From the NCBI GenBank assembly GCA_035328465.1, contig DAOLIQ010000032.1, positions 1 through 31,863 on the forward strand: a stretch of DNA of 31,863 nt, written 5' to 3'. Made by a program: the position numbers and the translations under genes. Positions 8,834 to 17,477 of the stretch are shown piece by piece. How positions within the stretch are numbered: the first letter of the stretch is position 1; each line of letters begins with the position of its first letter. The notes under the pieces are model-generated. The model had not been told where the DNA came from and ran no database searches. It was given only the letters and a program-made list of their open reading frames with translations. The stretch is from JADJEI01 sp035328465 (GTDB lineage: Bacteria; Bacteroidota; Ignavibacteria; Ignavibacteriales; Ignavibacteriaceae).

Positions 8834-9574
8834 ATGAGTAACAGAATAATGATTTGCCTAATATTCGTTAGTATATTTATTGGATGTGATAATCAAGCGG
8901 ATTTCATTCCGGTATTGCCAGAAAAAAAATCAGATACAACTTTAGTGTTTTTGCCGGATACAGTGTTGGTGGGCTCAACCCTCGGGATCAAATACACCAT
9001 TCGCGACTCATTTGTTAACATATTTTGGTTACAACAAGCTGAGGATTTCTATGCTCAAAGCGATAGTTTCGATGATGGACTAACCTATTTTACTGTTCCA
9101 TTCGGGCCAAGTTCGGGGGTATTTTTAATTAATCAAAAAGTTATTACTCCAGTACTTACGATAAATGAAAGTTATAATCATTGGGGCGCTAATGTTATTT
9201 GGTATAATCTCAACCAACCGATTCCACCTCGAGACACAAGTATTTATGAATATGGATCAAACGAACCGATACCTTGGCAGGGTAATGTAAATGGGGATAC
9301 GATCACCCTAAATCTATCATTTTTTGATTATCCAGCTTATTTTCGAACAATGGAGATAAAATTCGTCAATCATGGCTCTAATAGTCTACCCGAATTTGTA
9401 TATTATATCAGGAATGATTTGGATGATACTGGACAGCGTTATATTGATACACTTTACTCCGGTATGATTAAAATCCAAAATTGGGATACAAATGATTTCA
9501 TTTTTGGGAAAGCATTTTTTTCTGTCAGAAAATTGTCTGATTACTTTACTTTCTATTTCAACTTTAAAAAGTGA
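8834..9574 (+). CDS. Putative lipoprotein of unknown function (first of a coupled pair)
   Basis: 246 residues. It opens with a lipoprotein signal peptide ending in the lipobox F-I-G-C (C19), so the mature protein is probably anchored in a membrane through Cys19. The rest is rich in beta-prone and aromatic residues, with many Asp/Asn-Thr pairs, and contains no motif that I recognise. AGGAAG lies about 8 nt upstream of ATG 8834. The stop codon overlaps the GTG start of the next gene (GTGA), so the two are probably translated together. The 138 bases before it show no hairpin, so co-transcription with the large propeller gene upstream is possible. Confidence 0.7.
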   Translation: MSNRIMICLIFVSIFIGCDNQADFIPVLPEKKSDTTLVFLPDTVLVGSTLGIKYTIRDSFVNIFWLQQAEDFYAQSDSFDDGLTYFTVPFGPSSGVFLINQKVITPVLTINESYNHWGANVIWYNLNQPIPPRDTSIYEYGSNEPIPWQGNVNGDTITLNLSFFDYPAYFRTMEIKFVNHGSNSLPEFVYYIRNDLDDTGQRYIDTLYSGMIKIQNWDTNDFIFGKAFFSVRKLSDYFTFYFNFKK

Positions 9575-10446
9575 GCGGAATTATAAAAAATAAGAAATCC
9601 AATTTAATTGCATTAACCATTTTAATTTTCAATATTATAAATACAGGATGCATTGACGAACAAGTACTATTAAACAACACCTATTCAATAAAGGGAGTGG
9701 TAACCTCTGAGGAGGATGATTCTTTTATTGATTCGGTAATGGTTGGGTTTAAAAATTCAGAGATTCCCGATAGCGTAATTTTTACCAATGACTCATTAGT
9801 TATCGGTAATAGTGATTGGATTGATTATCAGGCACTAACTGAGGTTGGTTTATTTAATTTTACTTTCCAGTATGAAGAGGGTATCCCTGTTACAATGAAT
9901 GACATGTTTGCCTATAAACCGGGGGAAAAATTGTGGCTTTATACTTCGTGGGTTGACACACTTCATCATATTCTCGATAACACCGATTCAATAAAAATTA
10001 GATTGAAAGTAAATGACTGTTATGGGAAACCGGACTGGAATGAGATCACTTTGTATGAACATTTGTTCATATCCTTCCCCAAAAGCTACGGATGTCTAGA
10101 GGCAACCTGGCAGGGTTTAGATACTTGGGGTTTCAGAAAAAAAAGAGACGATGAGCCATTAATTTTTGATTATGAATTGGGAATGGTACCAATCCAACCA
10201 CAGGAATTTGAATTTCTGCCCTCAGTTACACAATATGGATTTACTGACAGGGTCGACTTTTTTATCGATTCAGATAGTGCAGCATTTTATTATAATAGCC
10301 AACCATATCCTCTCCTGGATAAAAAGGGAACAGTGCTAATAAAAAATGTTGAGCGAACAAAATATAGAGAAACAGTAAATGTATTCTTTGAAGAAGAAGC
10401 GTTGGCTGAAGTAATACAAATCCTGGAAACAATTAGAAATAAATAG
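9571..10446 (+). CDS. Putative lipoprotein of unknown function (second of a coupled pair)
   Basis: 291 residues starting from GTG at 9571. The GTGA overlap with the stop of the preceding lipoprotein gene implies translational coupling. The N-terminus has a basic stretch, a hydrophobic core and a lipobox N-T-G-C (Cys at about residue 27), so it is a probable lipoprotein. The mature part begins with a short segment resembling the start of a carboxypeptidase-regulatory-like or Ig-like strand pattern (YSIKGVVTSEEDDSFIDSVMV), but this is too weak to name. No known catalytic motif is seen. The pair may form a two-component surface complex; that is inferred only from coupling. Confidence 0.65.
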   Translation: MSGIIKNKKSNLIALTILIFNIINTGCIDEQVLLNNTYSIKGVVTSEEDDSFIDSVMVGFKNSEIPDSVIFTNDSLVIGNSDWIDYQALTEVGLFNFTFQYEEGIPVTMNDMFAYKPGEKLWLYTSWVDTLHHILDNTDSIKIRLKVNDCYGKPDWNEITLYEHLFISFPKSYGCLEATWQGLDTWGFRKKRDDEPLIFDYELGMVPIQPQEFEFLPSVTQYGFTDRVDFFIDSDSAAFYYNSQPYPLLDKKGTVLIKNVERTKYRETVNVFFEEEALAEVIQILETIRNK

Positions 10447-10684
10447 ATCAAGTTAGTTTTTATTGGGAGATAGGCTGAATAGGAAAATATTATTTATCGT
10501 TTTCCTGGATGTAGATACTTTTAAAGAGCAAGATTATTTTGGAAATATTTTTGGTTTTTTTGAGGGTATTTTTGCTGGTATTTACAAAGCTCCTATTAGT
10601 GCCGTTCATCACTCCTGCTTTGGCAAACAAAGTTCTCTTTGATATTTTACAATTGCTTAAATCTTAAATTATTACTTAGCAAAA

Positions 10685-11866
10685 ATGGAATCAAAAAACG
10701 TAGATCTTTCATCACTAAAAATAGATCGTTCCGGTAACGACGGAAATAATTCAGGCAGAAAAAAAATATTTATTGCCATTGGAATTATTCTGACTCTAAT
10801 CATACTTTATTTTCTTTTCAACAATTTATATCATCCTTCTGTTAAGGTTAAATTAACGACTGCAGTGCTTCAAAAACCCGGGCAAACCACTGCCTCTCTA
10901 AACGCAAGCGGTTATGTTGTCGCACAGCGTAAAGCCGCTATTGCTTCAAAGGGTACAGGAAGATTGATTTATCTTGGCGTTGTTGAAGGTGATCAGGTTA
11001 AAAAAGGACAAATAATCGGCAAGCTTGAAAATGATGATATCCTCGCACAGATTGAAGAAGCAAAAGCTAATTTGAAATTGTACGAAGCTGATATAAAAAA
11101 TGCTGAAAATTTATTAACGCGGGAAAAAGAATTATTCGCCAAAAATTTAAGCACCCAGCAATCTTTAGAACAGACCGAAGCGAATTATAACCGTCTGCTT
11201 GCTTCTATTGATGTTGCAAAAGCACGAATAAAGCAATATGAAGTTGCTCTCGAGAATACTCTGATACGCGCCCCATTCGATGGGACTGTTCTTACTAAAA
11301 ATGCGGAGGTGGGGGAGATTGTAGCTCCATTCGGCGGCAGCACCACTTCTAAAACAGCAGTTGTAACTATCGCCGATATGAATTCGCTTTTGGTCGAGAC
11401 GGATGTTTCAGAATCCAACATAGAAAGAATATTAATCAATCAGGATTGTGAAATTATACTTGATGCGTATCCCGAAAAAAGTTATCAGGGCTTTGTTTTC
11501 AAAATTGTTCCCACTGCTGATCGTTCAAAAGCAACTGTGCTTGTTAAAGTTGGATTCAAAAATTATGATAGCCGTGTGCTGCCCGAGATGAGTGCGAAAG
11601 TTTCATTCTATACCGAACCTTTAGACACTTCAATCATAAATCAGAAACCTCTGTTAATAATTCCTTCGTCTGCTGTTGAGGAAGAAAATGGTAAGAAATA
11701 TATTTTTAGAATTGTCAATGATAAGGCAAAAAAGTTTGAAGTTAAGTTAGGCGAGACTCTTGGCAGTTATGTCGAAGTAACTTCGGGTTTACAAGCGGGT
11801 GATAAAATAATAAATGAATTAAATGATGAAATATTTGACGGCGTATCTGTTTCAATACCTGAATAA
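10685..11866 (+). CDS. MacA/HlyD-type periplasmic adaptor of an ABC efflux system
   Basis: 393 residues. A cytoplasmic N-terminal tail is followed by one membrane anchor (about residues 27-47, IFIAIGIILTLIILYFLF). Next come a split lipoyl-like domain (ASGYVVAQRKAAIASKGTG, VEGDQVKKGQIIGKLE), an alpha-helical hairpin (about residues 118-190) and the second lipoyl half (TLIRAPFDGTVLTKNAEVGE). Beta-barrel and membrane-proximal domains follow. This is the standard order for membrane-fusion proteins of MacAB-like pumps, which bridge an inner-membrane ABC transporter and an outer-membrane channel. The ATPase and two permeases follow on the same strand, which fixes the context. No TolC-like gene is in the window. 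Substrate unknown. The Shine-Dalgarno is weak. Confidence 0.9.
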   Translation: MESKNVDLSSLKIDRSGNDGNNSGRKKIFIAIGIILTLIILYFLFNNLYHPSVKVKLTTAVLQKPGQTTASLNASGYVVAQRKAAIASKGTGRLIYLGVVEGDQVKKGQIIGKLENDDILAQIEEAKANLKLYEADIKNAENLLTREKELFAKNLSTQQSLEQTEANYNRLLASIDVAKARIKQYEVALENTLIRAPFDGTVLTKNAEVGEIVAPFGGSTTSKTAVVTIADMNSLLVETDVSESNIERILINQDCEIILDAYPEKSYQGFVFKIVPTADRSKATVLVKVGFKNYDSRVLPEMSAKVSFYTEPLDTSIINQKPLLIIPSSAVEEENGKKYIFRIVNDKAKKFEVKLGETLGSYVEVTSGLQAGDKIINELNDEIFDGVSVSIPE

Positions 11867-11909
11867 GTTTATCAATTATAAAAGAAATTAAAAAATTATT
11901 GGAGTTTGA

Positions 11910-12581
11910 ATGTCAATATTAATTAATATTCAGAATGTGTCTAAGTCATACTGGAGAAACAGTCTTGAAATTCCAGTTTTAAATAATATTTCTCTCGAAG
12001 TTTCGCAAAATGAGTTTCTTGCCTTAATGGGTCCATCTGGCTCCGGCAAAACAACTTTGCTCAACATGATTGGAGGCATTGATAGACCTTCGAAAGGGGG
12101 AGTTTCTATTGCAGGAACTGATATTACAAAACTTAGTGAATCAGCCTTGGCAAAATGGAGAGCAAATAATGTTGGATTTATTTTCCAATTTTATAATCTG
12201 ATTCCCGTCCTTACCGCATTTGAAAATGTCGAGCTGCCTCTTTTGCTGACTAAGCTGAATAAAGCCGAAAGGAAGAAACAAGCGGAAACTGCCTTAAAAA
12301 TTGTAGGGTTGGGGGATAGAATGACTCATTATCCAAAGCAGCTTTCTGGCGGGCAGGAACAGCGTGTAGCAATCGCAAGAGCAATCGTAACTGATCCTTT
12401 GATCATTGTTGCTGATGAACCAACCGGCGATCTTGACAGGCATTCGGCAGAAGAAATTCTAACTATTATGGAACGATTGAATAACGAATTTAATAAGACA
12501 ATTATAATGGTTACTCACGATCCGCACGCTGCGGAACGTGCTAAATTAATACGGCATCTCGAAAAAGGCGACTTAGTTTAG
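11910..12581 (+). CDS. MacB/LolD-type ABC transporter ATP-binding protein
   Basis: 223 residues. Walker A GPSGSGKT at 41-48, Q-loop Q94 in the FIFQFYNLIP stretch typical of MacB/LolD ATPases, signature LSGGQ at 146-150, Walker B IIVADE ending at D170/E171, and the switch histidine in MVTHD. All catalytic residues are present. GGAG lies 6 nt upstream of the start. The stop codon merges with the Shine-Dalgarno of the next gene, so translation is tightly linked. It powers the two FtsX-type permeases downstream, using mechanotransmission in the periplasm rather than classical transport if it follows MacB/LolCDE. The distinction between drug/peptide efflux and lipoprotein release cannot be made from sequence alone. 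Confidence 0.92.
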   Translation: MSILINIQNVSKSYWRNSLEIPVLNNISLEVSQNEFLALMGPSGSGKTTLLNMIGGIDRPSKGGVSIAGTDITKLSESALAKWRANNVGFIFQFYNLIPVLTAFENVELPLLLTKLNKAERKKQAETALKIVGLGDRMTHYPKQLSGGQEQRVAIARAIVTDPLIIVADEPTGDLDRHSAEEILTIMERLNNEFNKTIIMVTHDPHAAERAKLIRHLEKGDLV

Positions 12582-12590
12582 GAGTCAATC

Positions 12591-13751
12591 ATGAAAGTAT
12601 TAAAACTAATTTTCAAAAATGCACTTCGTCATAAATTACGAACTTCACTCACCATTGTCGGAATCATTATCGCAGTTATTGCTTTTGGATTGTTGCGGAC
12701 AGTCGTAACTGTCTGGAATTCAAGCGTTGATGCTGCATCGGCAAATCGGCTGATAACGCGCCAGGCTGTTTCTTTTATTTTCCCTCTCCCTTATGCATAC
12801 AAAGAAAAAATCAAGTCTATTGATGGAGTGAAAAACTTAAGCTTCGCCAATTGGTTTGGAGGCGTTTACAAAGATAAAAGTAATTTTTTTTCACGGCTTG
12901 CAGTTGATGCCGAAACCATCTTTGATGTAATGCAGGAATTTGTAATCTCAGATAAAGAGCTCGCTGATTTTAAAAAAGAAAAAAACTCCTGTATCATTGG
13001 CGCCGATATTGCAAAGCAGTATAACATTAAAATTGGTGACCAAATGGTTTTAGATGGCGATATCTTCCCGGGCAGGTGGGAGTTTGTTGTTCGGGGAATT
13101 TACAAACCGAGAAACAAAAACACTGATGATACTCAAATGCTATTTCACTGGACTTATGTTGACGAAAGAATGAAAGTCGAGTCACCTATTCGTGCAGGTA
13201 ATGTTGGTTGGTACATTGTCCTTATTGATGATCCATCAAGATCAGCAGAGATATCTGAAAAGATTGATGCATTATTTAGAAATTCATCAGCAGAGACAAA
13301 AACTGAAACTGAAAAAGCATTTACTCAGGGATTTGTTTCTGCTTCCGGTGCAATTATATCTGCAATGAATTTTATGTCTTTCGTTATTATTGGAATTATC
13401 ATGCTTGTGCTGGCAAATACGATGATTATGTCTTCGCGTGAACGAACCCGTGAATATGCTGTGCTTAAAACACTTGGCTTTTCTGCGTTTCATCTGGTCG
13501 GATTAATTTTTGGAGAATCATTTTTAATTTCGATTTTAGGCGGGGGCATTGGCATTGCATTGACTTATCCAATAGTAGCAGGATTTGAGCAGGCTATTCC
13601 AAAAGGATTTTTCCCATTTTTTTATATTGAACCTATAACTACAATTCTTGCCTTGAGTGCTGCACTGCTTATCGGAGTACTTGCATCCATATTCCCGATT
13701 CATAAAGCATTAAGAACAAGTATTGTGGAAGGATTTAGATTTGTCGGTTAA
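12591..13751 (+). CDS. FtsX/MacB-type ABC transporter permease (first)
   Basis: 386 residues. One membrane helix lies near residues 20-40 (LTIVGIIIAVIAFGLL). A periplasmic MacB-PCD-like domain spans about 45-260. Three C-terminal helices follow (about 262-285, 310-335 and 350-375), with the coupling-helix motif SSRERTREYAVLKTLGFS between the first two, which contacts the ATPase. This is the type VII ABC fold of MacB, LolC/E and FtsX. It is fed by the ATPase gene 9 bp upstream and followed after 20 bp by a second permease of similar size, so the transporter is probably a heterodimer. Confidence 0.9.
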   Translation: MKVLKLIFKNALRHKLRTSLTIVGIIIAVIAFGLLRTVVTVWNSSVDAASANRLITRQAVSFIFPLPYAYKEKIKSIDGVKNLSFANWFGGVYKDKSNFFSRLAVDAETIFDVMQEFVISDKELADFKKEKNSCIIGADIAKQYNIKIGDQMVLDGDIFPGRWEFVVRGIYKPRNKNTDDTQMLFHWTYVDERMKVESPIRAGNVGWYIVLIDDPSRSAEISEKIDALFRNSSAETKTETEKAFTQGFVSASGAIISAMNFMSFVIIGIIMLVLANTMIMSSRERTREYAVLKTLGFSAFHLVGLIFGESFLISILGGGIGIALTYPIVAGFEQAIPKGFFPFFYIEPITTILALSAALLIGVLASIFPIHKALRTSIVEGFRFVG

Positions 13752-13771
13752 AAATATTTTGAGAGATTAAA

Positions 13772-14941
13772 ATGAAAATTCCATTTAAATATACTTTTAG
13801 AAATTTTAAAGCCCGAAAACTTACAGCAGCAATTACTGTAACGGGAATTGCGCTTGTAGTTTTCGTTTTTGCTGCAGCTTTGATGATGGCTTATGGTATT
13901 GAAAAAACACTTGTCTCTACCGGTTCTGCTGATAATATTAAAGTACTTCGCAAATCTTCACAGGGAGAAATCAGCAGTATTATTGATGGAGATACACAAA
14001 ATATTATTCGTGCATTACCGCATATTGCAAAAGACAGTAAGGGGGAGTTAATGATTTCAGCAGAGCCTGTTGTGGTAATTAATCTTGAAATTAAAAGCGG
14101 TGGAATGAGTAATGTCACTGTTCGCGGAGTATCTCAAAATGTATATGAATTAAGACAGCAAATAAAATTAACTGATGGAAGATTTTTCAATCCGTCTCTC
14201 CGTGAATTAATTGTCGGAAAGGCGATCAATAGTAAATTTGAAGGCGCACAAATCGGCAGTATCGTTCGGTTTGCCGGTGATGACTGGACTATCGTTGGTT
14301 TATTTGATGCAGAAGGCAGCGGCTTTGAATCCGAGATGTGGGGAGATGCTCAACAGTTATTGAGCGCATTCAATCGTGAATCAAGTGTCTCAACTTTAAC
14401 ATTAAAACTTGATGACATTGCAAACTTTGAGGAATTTAAAAGATCATTTGAAACAGATAAGCGATTATTGGAATTCGAACCAAAGATTGAACAAAAATAT
14501 TTTGAAGAACAATCGGGTATACTTGCTACTTTCATCCGTGTGCTTGGAATTTTTATCACCGTAATTTTTAGCATCGGGGCAATCATCGGCGCGATGATAA
14601 CTATGTATTCTTCGGTAGCAAATAGAACGCGGGAAATAGGCACTTTGCGTTCACTTGGATTTAAGCGAAGGAATATTCTGCTCGCATTTTTACTTGAATC
14701 AATTACAATATCAGTAACGGGGGGAGTGATCGGATTATTCTTAGCATCATTTCTGCAGTTCTTTACAATATCTACTCTCAATTGGAATTCGTTTTCAGAA
14801 TTAGCATTTTCATTTTCACTATCACCTTCGATAGTAATCTCTTCACTGATTTTTACTCTTGCGATGGGTTTACTTGGCGGGTTTTTACCATCAGTTCGTG
14901 CAGCAAGATTGAATATTGTTAATGCTTTAAGGGCAGAATAA
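13772..14941 (+). CDS. FtsX/MacB-type ABC transporter permease (second)
   Basis: 389 residues with the same layout as the preceding permease: N-terminal helix (about residues 20-42), a large periplasmic domain (about 45-250), then three helices with the coupling motif ANRTREIGTLRSLGFKRR. The two permeases are alike in plan but clearly diverged in sequence, which points to an old duplication and a heterodimeric pump like LolCE rather than the homodimer formed by MacB. The C-terminus (PSVRAARLNIVNALRAE) is typical of the family. Last gene of the plus-strand operon; it faces the patatin gene tail to tail across 42 bp, and I see no clear hairpin there. Confidence 0.9.
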   Translation: MKIPFKYTFRNFKARKLTAAITVTGIALVVFVFAAALMMAYGIEKTLVSTGSADNIKVLRKSSQGEISSIIDGDTQNIIRALPHIAKDSKGELMISAEPVVVINLEIKSGGMSNVTVRGVSQNVYELRQQIKLTDGRFFNPSLRELIVGKAINSKFEGAQIGSIVRFAGDDWTIVGLFDAEGSGFESEMWGDAQQLLSAFNRESSVSTLTLKLDDIANFEEFKRSFETDKRLLEFEPKIEQKYFEEQSGILATFIRVLGIFITVIFSIGAIIGAMITMYSSVANRTREIGTLRSLGFKRRNILLAFLLESITISVTGGVIGLFLASFLQFFTISTLNWNSFSELAFSFSLSPSIVISSLIFTLAMGLLGGFLPSVRAARLNIVNALRAE

Positions 14942-14983
14942 TTCTACTCTATACGACTTTAGTCAGGCAAATTATTGTTATTG

Positions 14984-15808
14984 TCAGATCAAAATTTTTT
15001 CTAACCGCTTTTTCAATTCTTTCTTTGATTTTTTTGCCTGATCAAAAATTAAATCTGCTTTTAAGAAATCGAATACTCTAACATCATAGATTTCGGGTTT
15101 TATATAAATATCCGGTCTCACATGTTTTAGCTTTTCCTGAATGATTGAGTTTTGCATAATCTGATATGCTGTAAAAACAGAATCAATTGTTGCAGGAATT
15201 TCTTTTCCGTTCATTGTACGAAAAGAAGTAATATCAATTGCGATGGTTATGTCACATTGTTTTTTAATAATGTCATAAGGCAGCGGATTTACAGCACCCC
15301 CGTCGATAAGTATTTTATTTTTTAATTTTACAGGAGTAAAAAGTCCGGGCAATGAATAACTTGCCCTGATTGCAGGAAACAATTCACCTTTTTCAAAAAT
15401 GATTTGCTCTTTATTCCAGTAATCAGTAGCAATAATTTTTAATGGAACTTCTAAATCTTCAAATTTCAAAACATTAAGATGTGATTCGAGAAAATTTTGA
15501 AATTTATCGCCTTTGATAATTCCGGATTTGATAAACTGAGGATCGAACATTGTTAGCAATTTTATTATGTCTGATTTCAGAAAGAAGTCAAAAATTGTTC
15601 TGCTTTTTGGATTGATAAGTTTATCTAAAATTTTTTTCATGTCTCTGGCATTAAACCCGGCAGCGTAAAATGCGCCGATGATAGCGCCAATACTTGATCC
15701 GGATATTATTACAGGTTTGATACCAAGTTCATCGAGTGCCTCTACCATTAGTAGATGAGCTATTCCTCTTGCCCCGCCGCTGCCGAAAGCTATTCCAATT
15801 TTTTTCAT
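14984..15808 (-). CDS. Patatin-like phospholipase (RssA family)
   Basis: 274 residues from ATG at 15808. A longer reading from 15850 would add 14 residues before the family's usual MKKIGIAFGSGGARG start. The patatin hallmarks are all present: the oxyanion-hole loop GSGGARG at residues 9-15, nucleophile S39 in GSSIG, and catalytic D169 in DGG, giving the Ser-Asp dyad. Members hydrolyse membrane lipids or act as cytoplasmic esterases. The short single-domain form resembles RssA/YlbK proteins rather than secreted toxins, and no signal peptide is seen. The upstream sequence is A-rich without a clear Shine-Dalgarno. It lies between the ABC operon and the cytochrome operon with no obvious functional tie to either. 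Confidence 0.88.
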   Translation of the reverse strand: MKKIGIAFGSGGARGIAHLLMVEALDELGIKPVIISGSSIGAIIGAFYAAGFNARDMKKILDKLINPKSRTIFDFFLKSDIIKLLTMFDPQFIKSGIIKGDKFQNFLESHLNVLKFEDLEVPLKIIATDYWNKEQIIFEKGELFPAIRASYSLPGLFTPVKLKNKILIDGGAVNPLPYDIIKKQCDITIAIDITSFRTMNGKEIPATIDSVFTAYQIMQNSIIQEKLKHVRPDIYIKPEIYDVRVFDFLKADLIFDQAKKSKKELKKRLEKILI

Positions 15809-15943
15809 AATATTTTTTTTGATTTGCTTTAATATAACACATTGAAACAAAGATGTCGGAGAGATTTTAGAATTAAAGAAACTCGGGAAATTGTAGAACA
15901 GATATTATTTTATAGTGAACTTGAACCTGTACTTGAACTCAAA

Positions 15944-17437
15944 TCAGTCCCTGCCGTGGCAATCAGTGCACAACCAATCACTTAAAGAAGTGCCAAGGTT
16001 AATTGGGTGGTTAAATTGTAAACCTGTAACAGAGGTTTGTACAAATCCATTTTCATCTTCTGAGGAGAGAATTGTATGGCAGGCGTTGCAATCTTTAGAA
16101 ATTATTTTCCCATCTTCACTCACATGCTTTCCATCATGACAGCGGAAGCAGCCATCATCCCAAACATGACCAATATTGTTTGCAAATTTTTTCCAATTTG
16201 TATTCATACTGGGGAAATAATTTCGTGAATAAATTTTTTGAATTTCTTTTATGCTATTGTTGATGGCAAGTGTTTTTGACTTAGAAATATCGGGATAGTT
16301 GTGATCGTAAAAATCAGTTATAAATATTTTTATACTATCCAGCGCAACTTCTTTAGTTGTGTATGGCTTTTCAAGTGCCTGAACACCAACACTCTTTATA
16401 TAGGGGAGTGAGTCATCTATTCGTCCAAGCGACATAAATAAATTCATCATTTTGTCAGGTTGATTGTAGATATGTGAGGGTCGGTTATGACAATCAATGC
16501 AGTCCATCACTCTAAAAGATTCCGGGCTTAGCCGTTTCTCATTAAACTTTACTGCGGTACTTCTATAAATTGTTTCCTTCCCGGTCTTTTTCGATTTCAT
16601 TTTTACCCACGGAATAATCTGTCTTTCTCTGTCAATTGCGTAATAAGTAACTTCGTTTTCAATATTCATGTGCCAATGAATTCCCCGCGCATTACCTAAT
16701 TCAATGTTACCGCCGCCGATTTTTAAAAGCATCGTCAGCTTCGACTTGGAGTTATTTTTATCGCTAAGGTAATACGAATAGTCAACTTTTTTTTCAGCAA
16801 AAAAATGTTTTGGTGAATGGCATTGCTCACAAGTTCCCTGTGCCGGACGTAAACTTTCTACAGGGGTAGGTATAGGTTTCGAGTATTTATTAAATAACAC
16901 TGAGTACACTTGGTATGACCCTGTAATTTTGGATTTTACAAACCAATCCGCACCAGAGCCAATGTGGCACTGTACGCAGCCCACACGGCTGTGCGGGGAA
17001 TTGAGGTATGCTGTGTATTCTGGTTCCATAACTTTATGACAAACAGTGCCACAAAATTCATCGGTCTCTGCATACTCGTATGCTTTAAAGCTTCCGAATG
17101 CTGAAAAAAACAAAAGCAAAATTGTTCCGAAAGTGAAGATAAAAAATGTAAATCTGTGTCTTGAATTGTTAAAATCCAGTATTGGGAGTTGCCTTTTCAG
17201 ATTACCTTTTTTTATTCTTTTCTTTTCTCTTAAAACTCCAAAAGCAATCAGTAATAAACCGAGTATGAGAAAGGCGGGGAGAATCATAAAAGTGATTATT
17301 CCTAGATACGGATTCTCAGTAGTGCTGAATAATTCGAGAACCATCAAAAAAATTATTAATCCAAAACTAAGCAGTGATAGAATTGTCCCGCTTATTGTAG
17401 TCGGATTGTAAAATGATGATGGAAATTTATTCTTCAA
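15944..17437 (-). CDS. NapC/NirT-like membrane-bound 7-haem cytochrome c
   Basis: 497 residues from a TTG start at 17437, with TAGGT about 8 nt upstream; the next in-frame ATG would cut into the first membrane helix. Three helices lie at about 15-37, 44-69 and 97-118, then a periplasmic domain. The first haem site has three spacer residues (C129-GTV-C133-H134) and is followed by VMEPEYTAY and SPHSRVGCVQCH, the NapC/NirT signature. CxxCH sites follow at C154, C203, C313, C430, C450 and C490, giving seven potential haems. NapC/NirT proteins take electrons from menaquinol and pass them to periplasmic partners. The gene starts 40 bp after the 13-haem cytochrome gene on the same strand, so the two probably form an operon and a shared electron path. 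The terminal acceptor is unknown. Confidence 0.88.
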   Translation of the reverse strand: MKNKFPSSFYNPTTISGTILSLLSFGLIIFLMVLELFSTTENPYLGIITFMILPAFLILGLLLIAFGVLREKKRIKKGNLKRQLPILDFNNSRHRFTFFIFTFGTILLLFFSAFGSFKAYEYAETDEFCGTVCHKVMEPEYTAYLNSPHSRVGCVQCHIGSGADWFVKSKITGSYQVYSVLFNKYSKPIPTPVESLRPAQGTCEQCHSPKHFFAEKKVDYSYYLSDKNNSKSKLTMLLKIGGGNIELGNARGIHWHMNIENEVTYYAIDRERQIIPWVKMKSKKTGKETIYRSTAVKFNEKRLSPESFRVMDCIDCHNRPSHIYNQPDKMMNLFMSLGRIDDSLPYIKSVGVQALEKPYTTKEVALDSIKIFITDFYDHNYPDISKSKTLAINNSIKEIQKIYSRNYFPSMNTNWKKFANNIGHVWDDGCFRCHDGKHVSEDGKIISKDCNACHTILSSEDENGFVQTSVTGLQFNHPINLGTSLSDWLCTDCHGRD

Positions 17438-17477
17438 AATTGACCTATGCTATAATTTATTGTTGAGTGCAAATATT

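Noticed and set aside
10615..10645. Possible sigma-54 site (TTTGGCAAACAAAGTTCTC) before the ABC operon
   Set aside because: The -24 part is incomplete and the required GC at -12 is absent at the right spacing.
14350..14781. 143-codon open frame opposite the second ABC permease
   Set aside because: Antisense shadow of a conserved permease; the sense frame carries clear family motifs.
14942..14983. Search for a bidirectional terminator between the convergent permease and patatin genes
   Set aside because: No stem of useful length with flanking T-runs was found in these 42 bases.
17046..17411. 121-codon open frame opposite the NapC-like gene's membrane helices
   Set aside because: The opposite strand of hydrophobic helices often yields open frames; no start-site or domain support.
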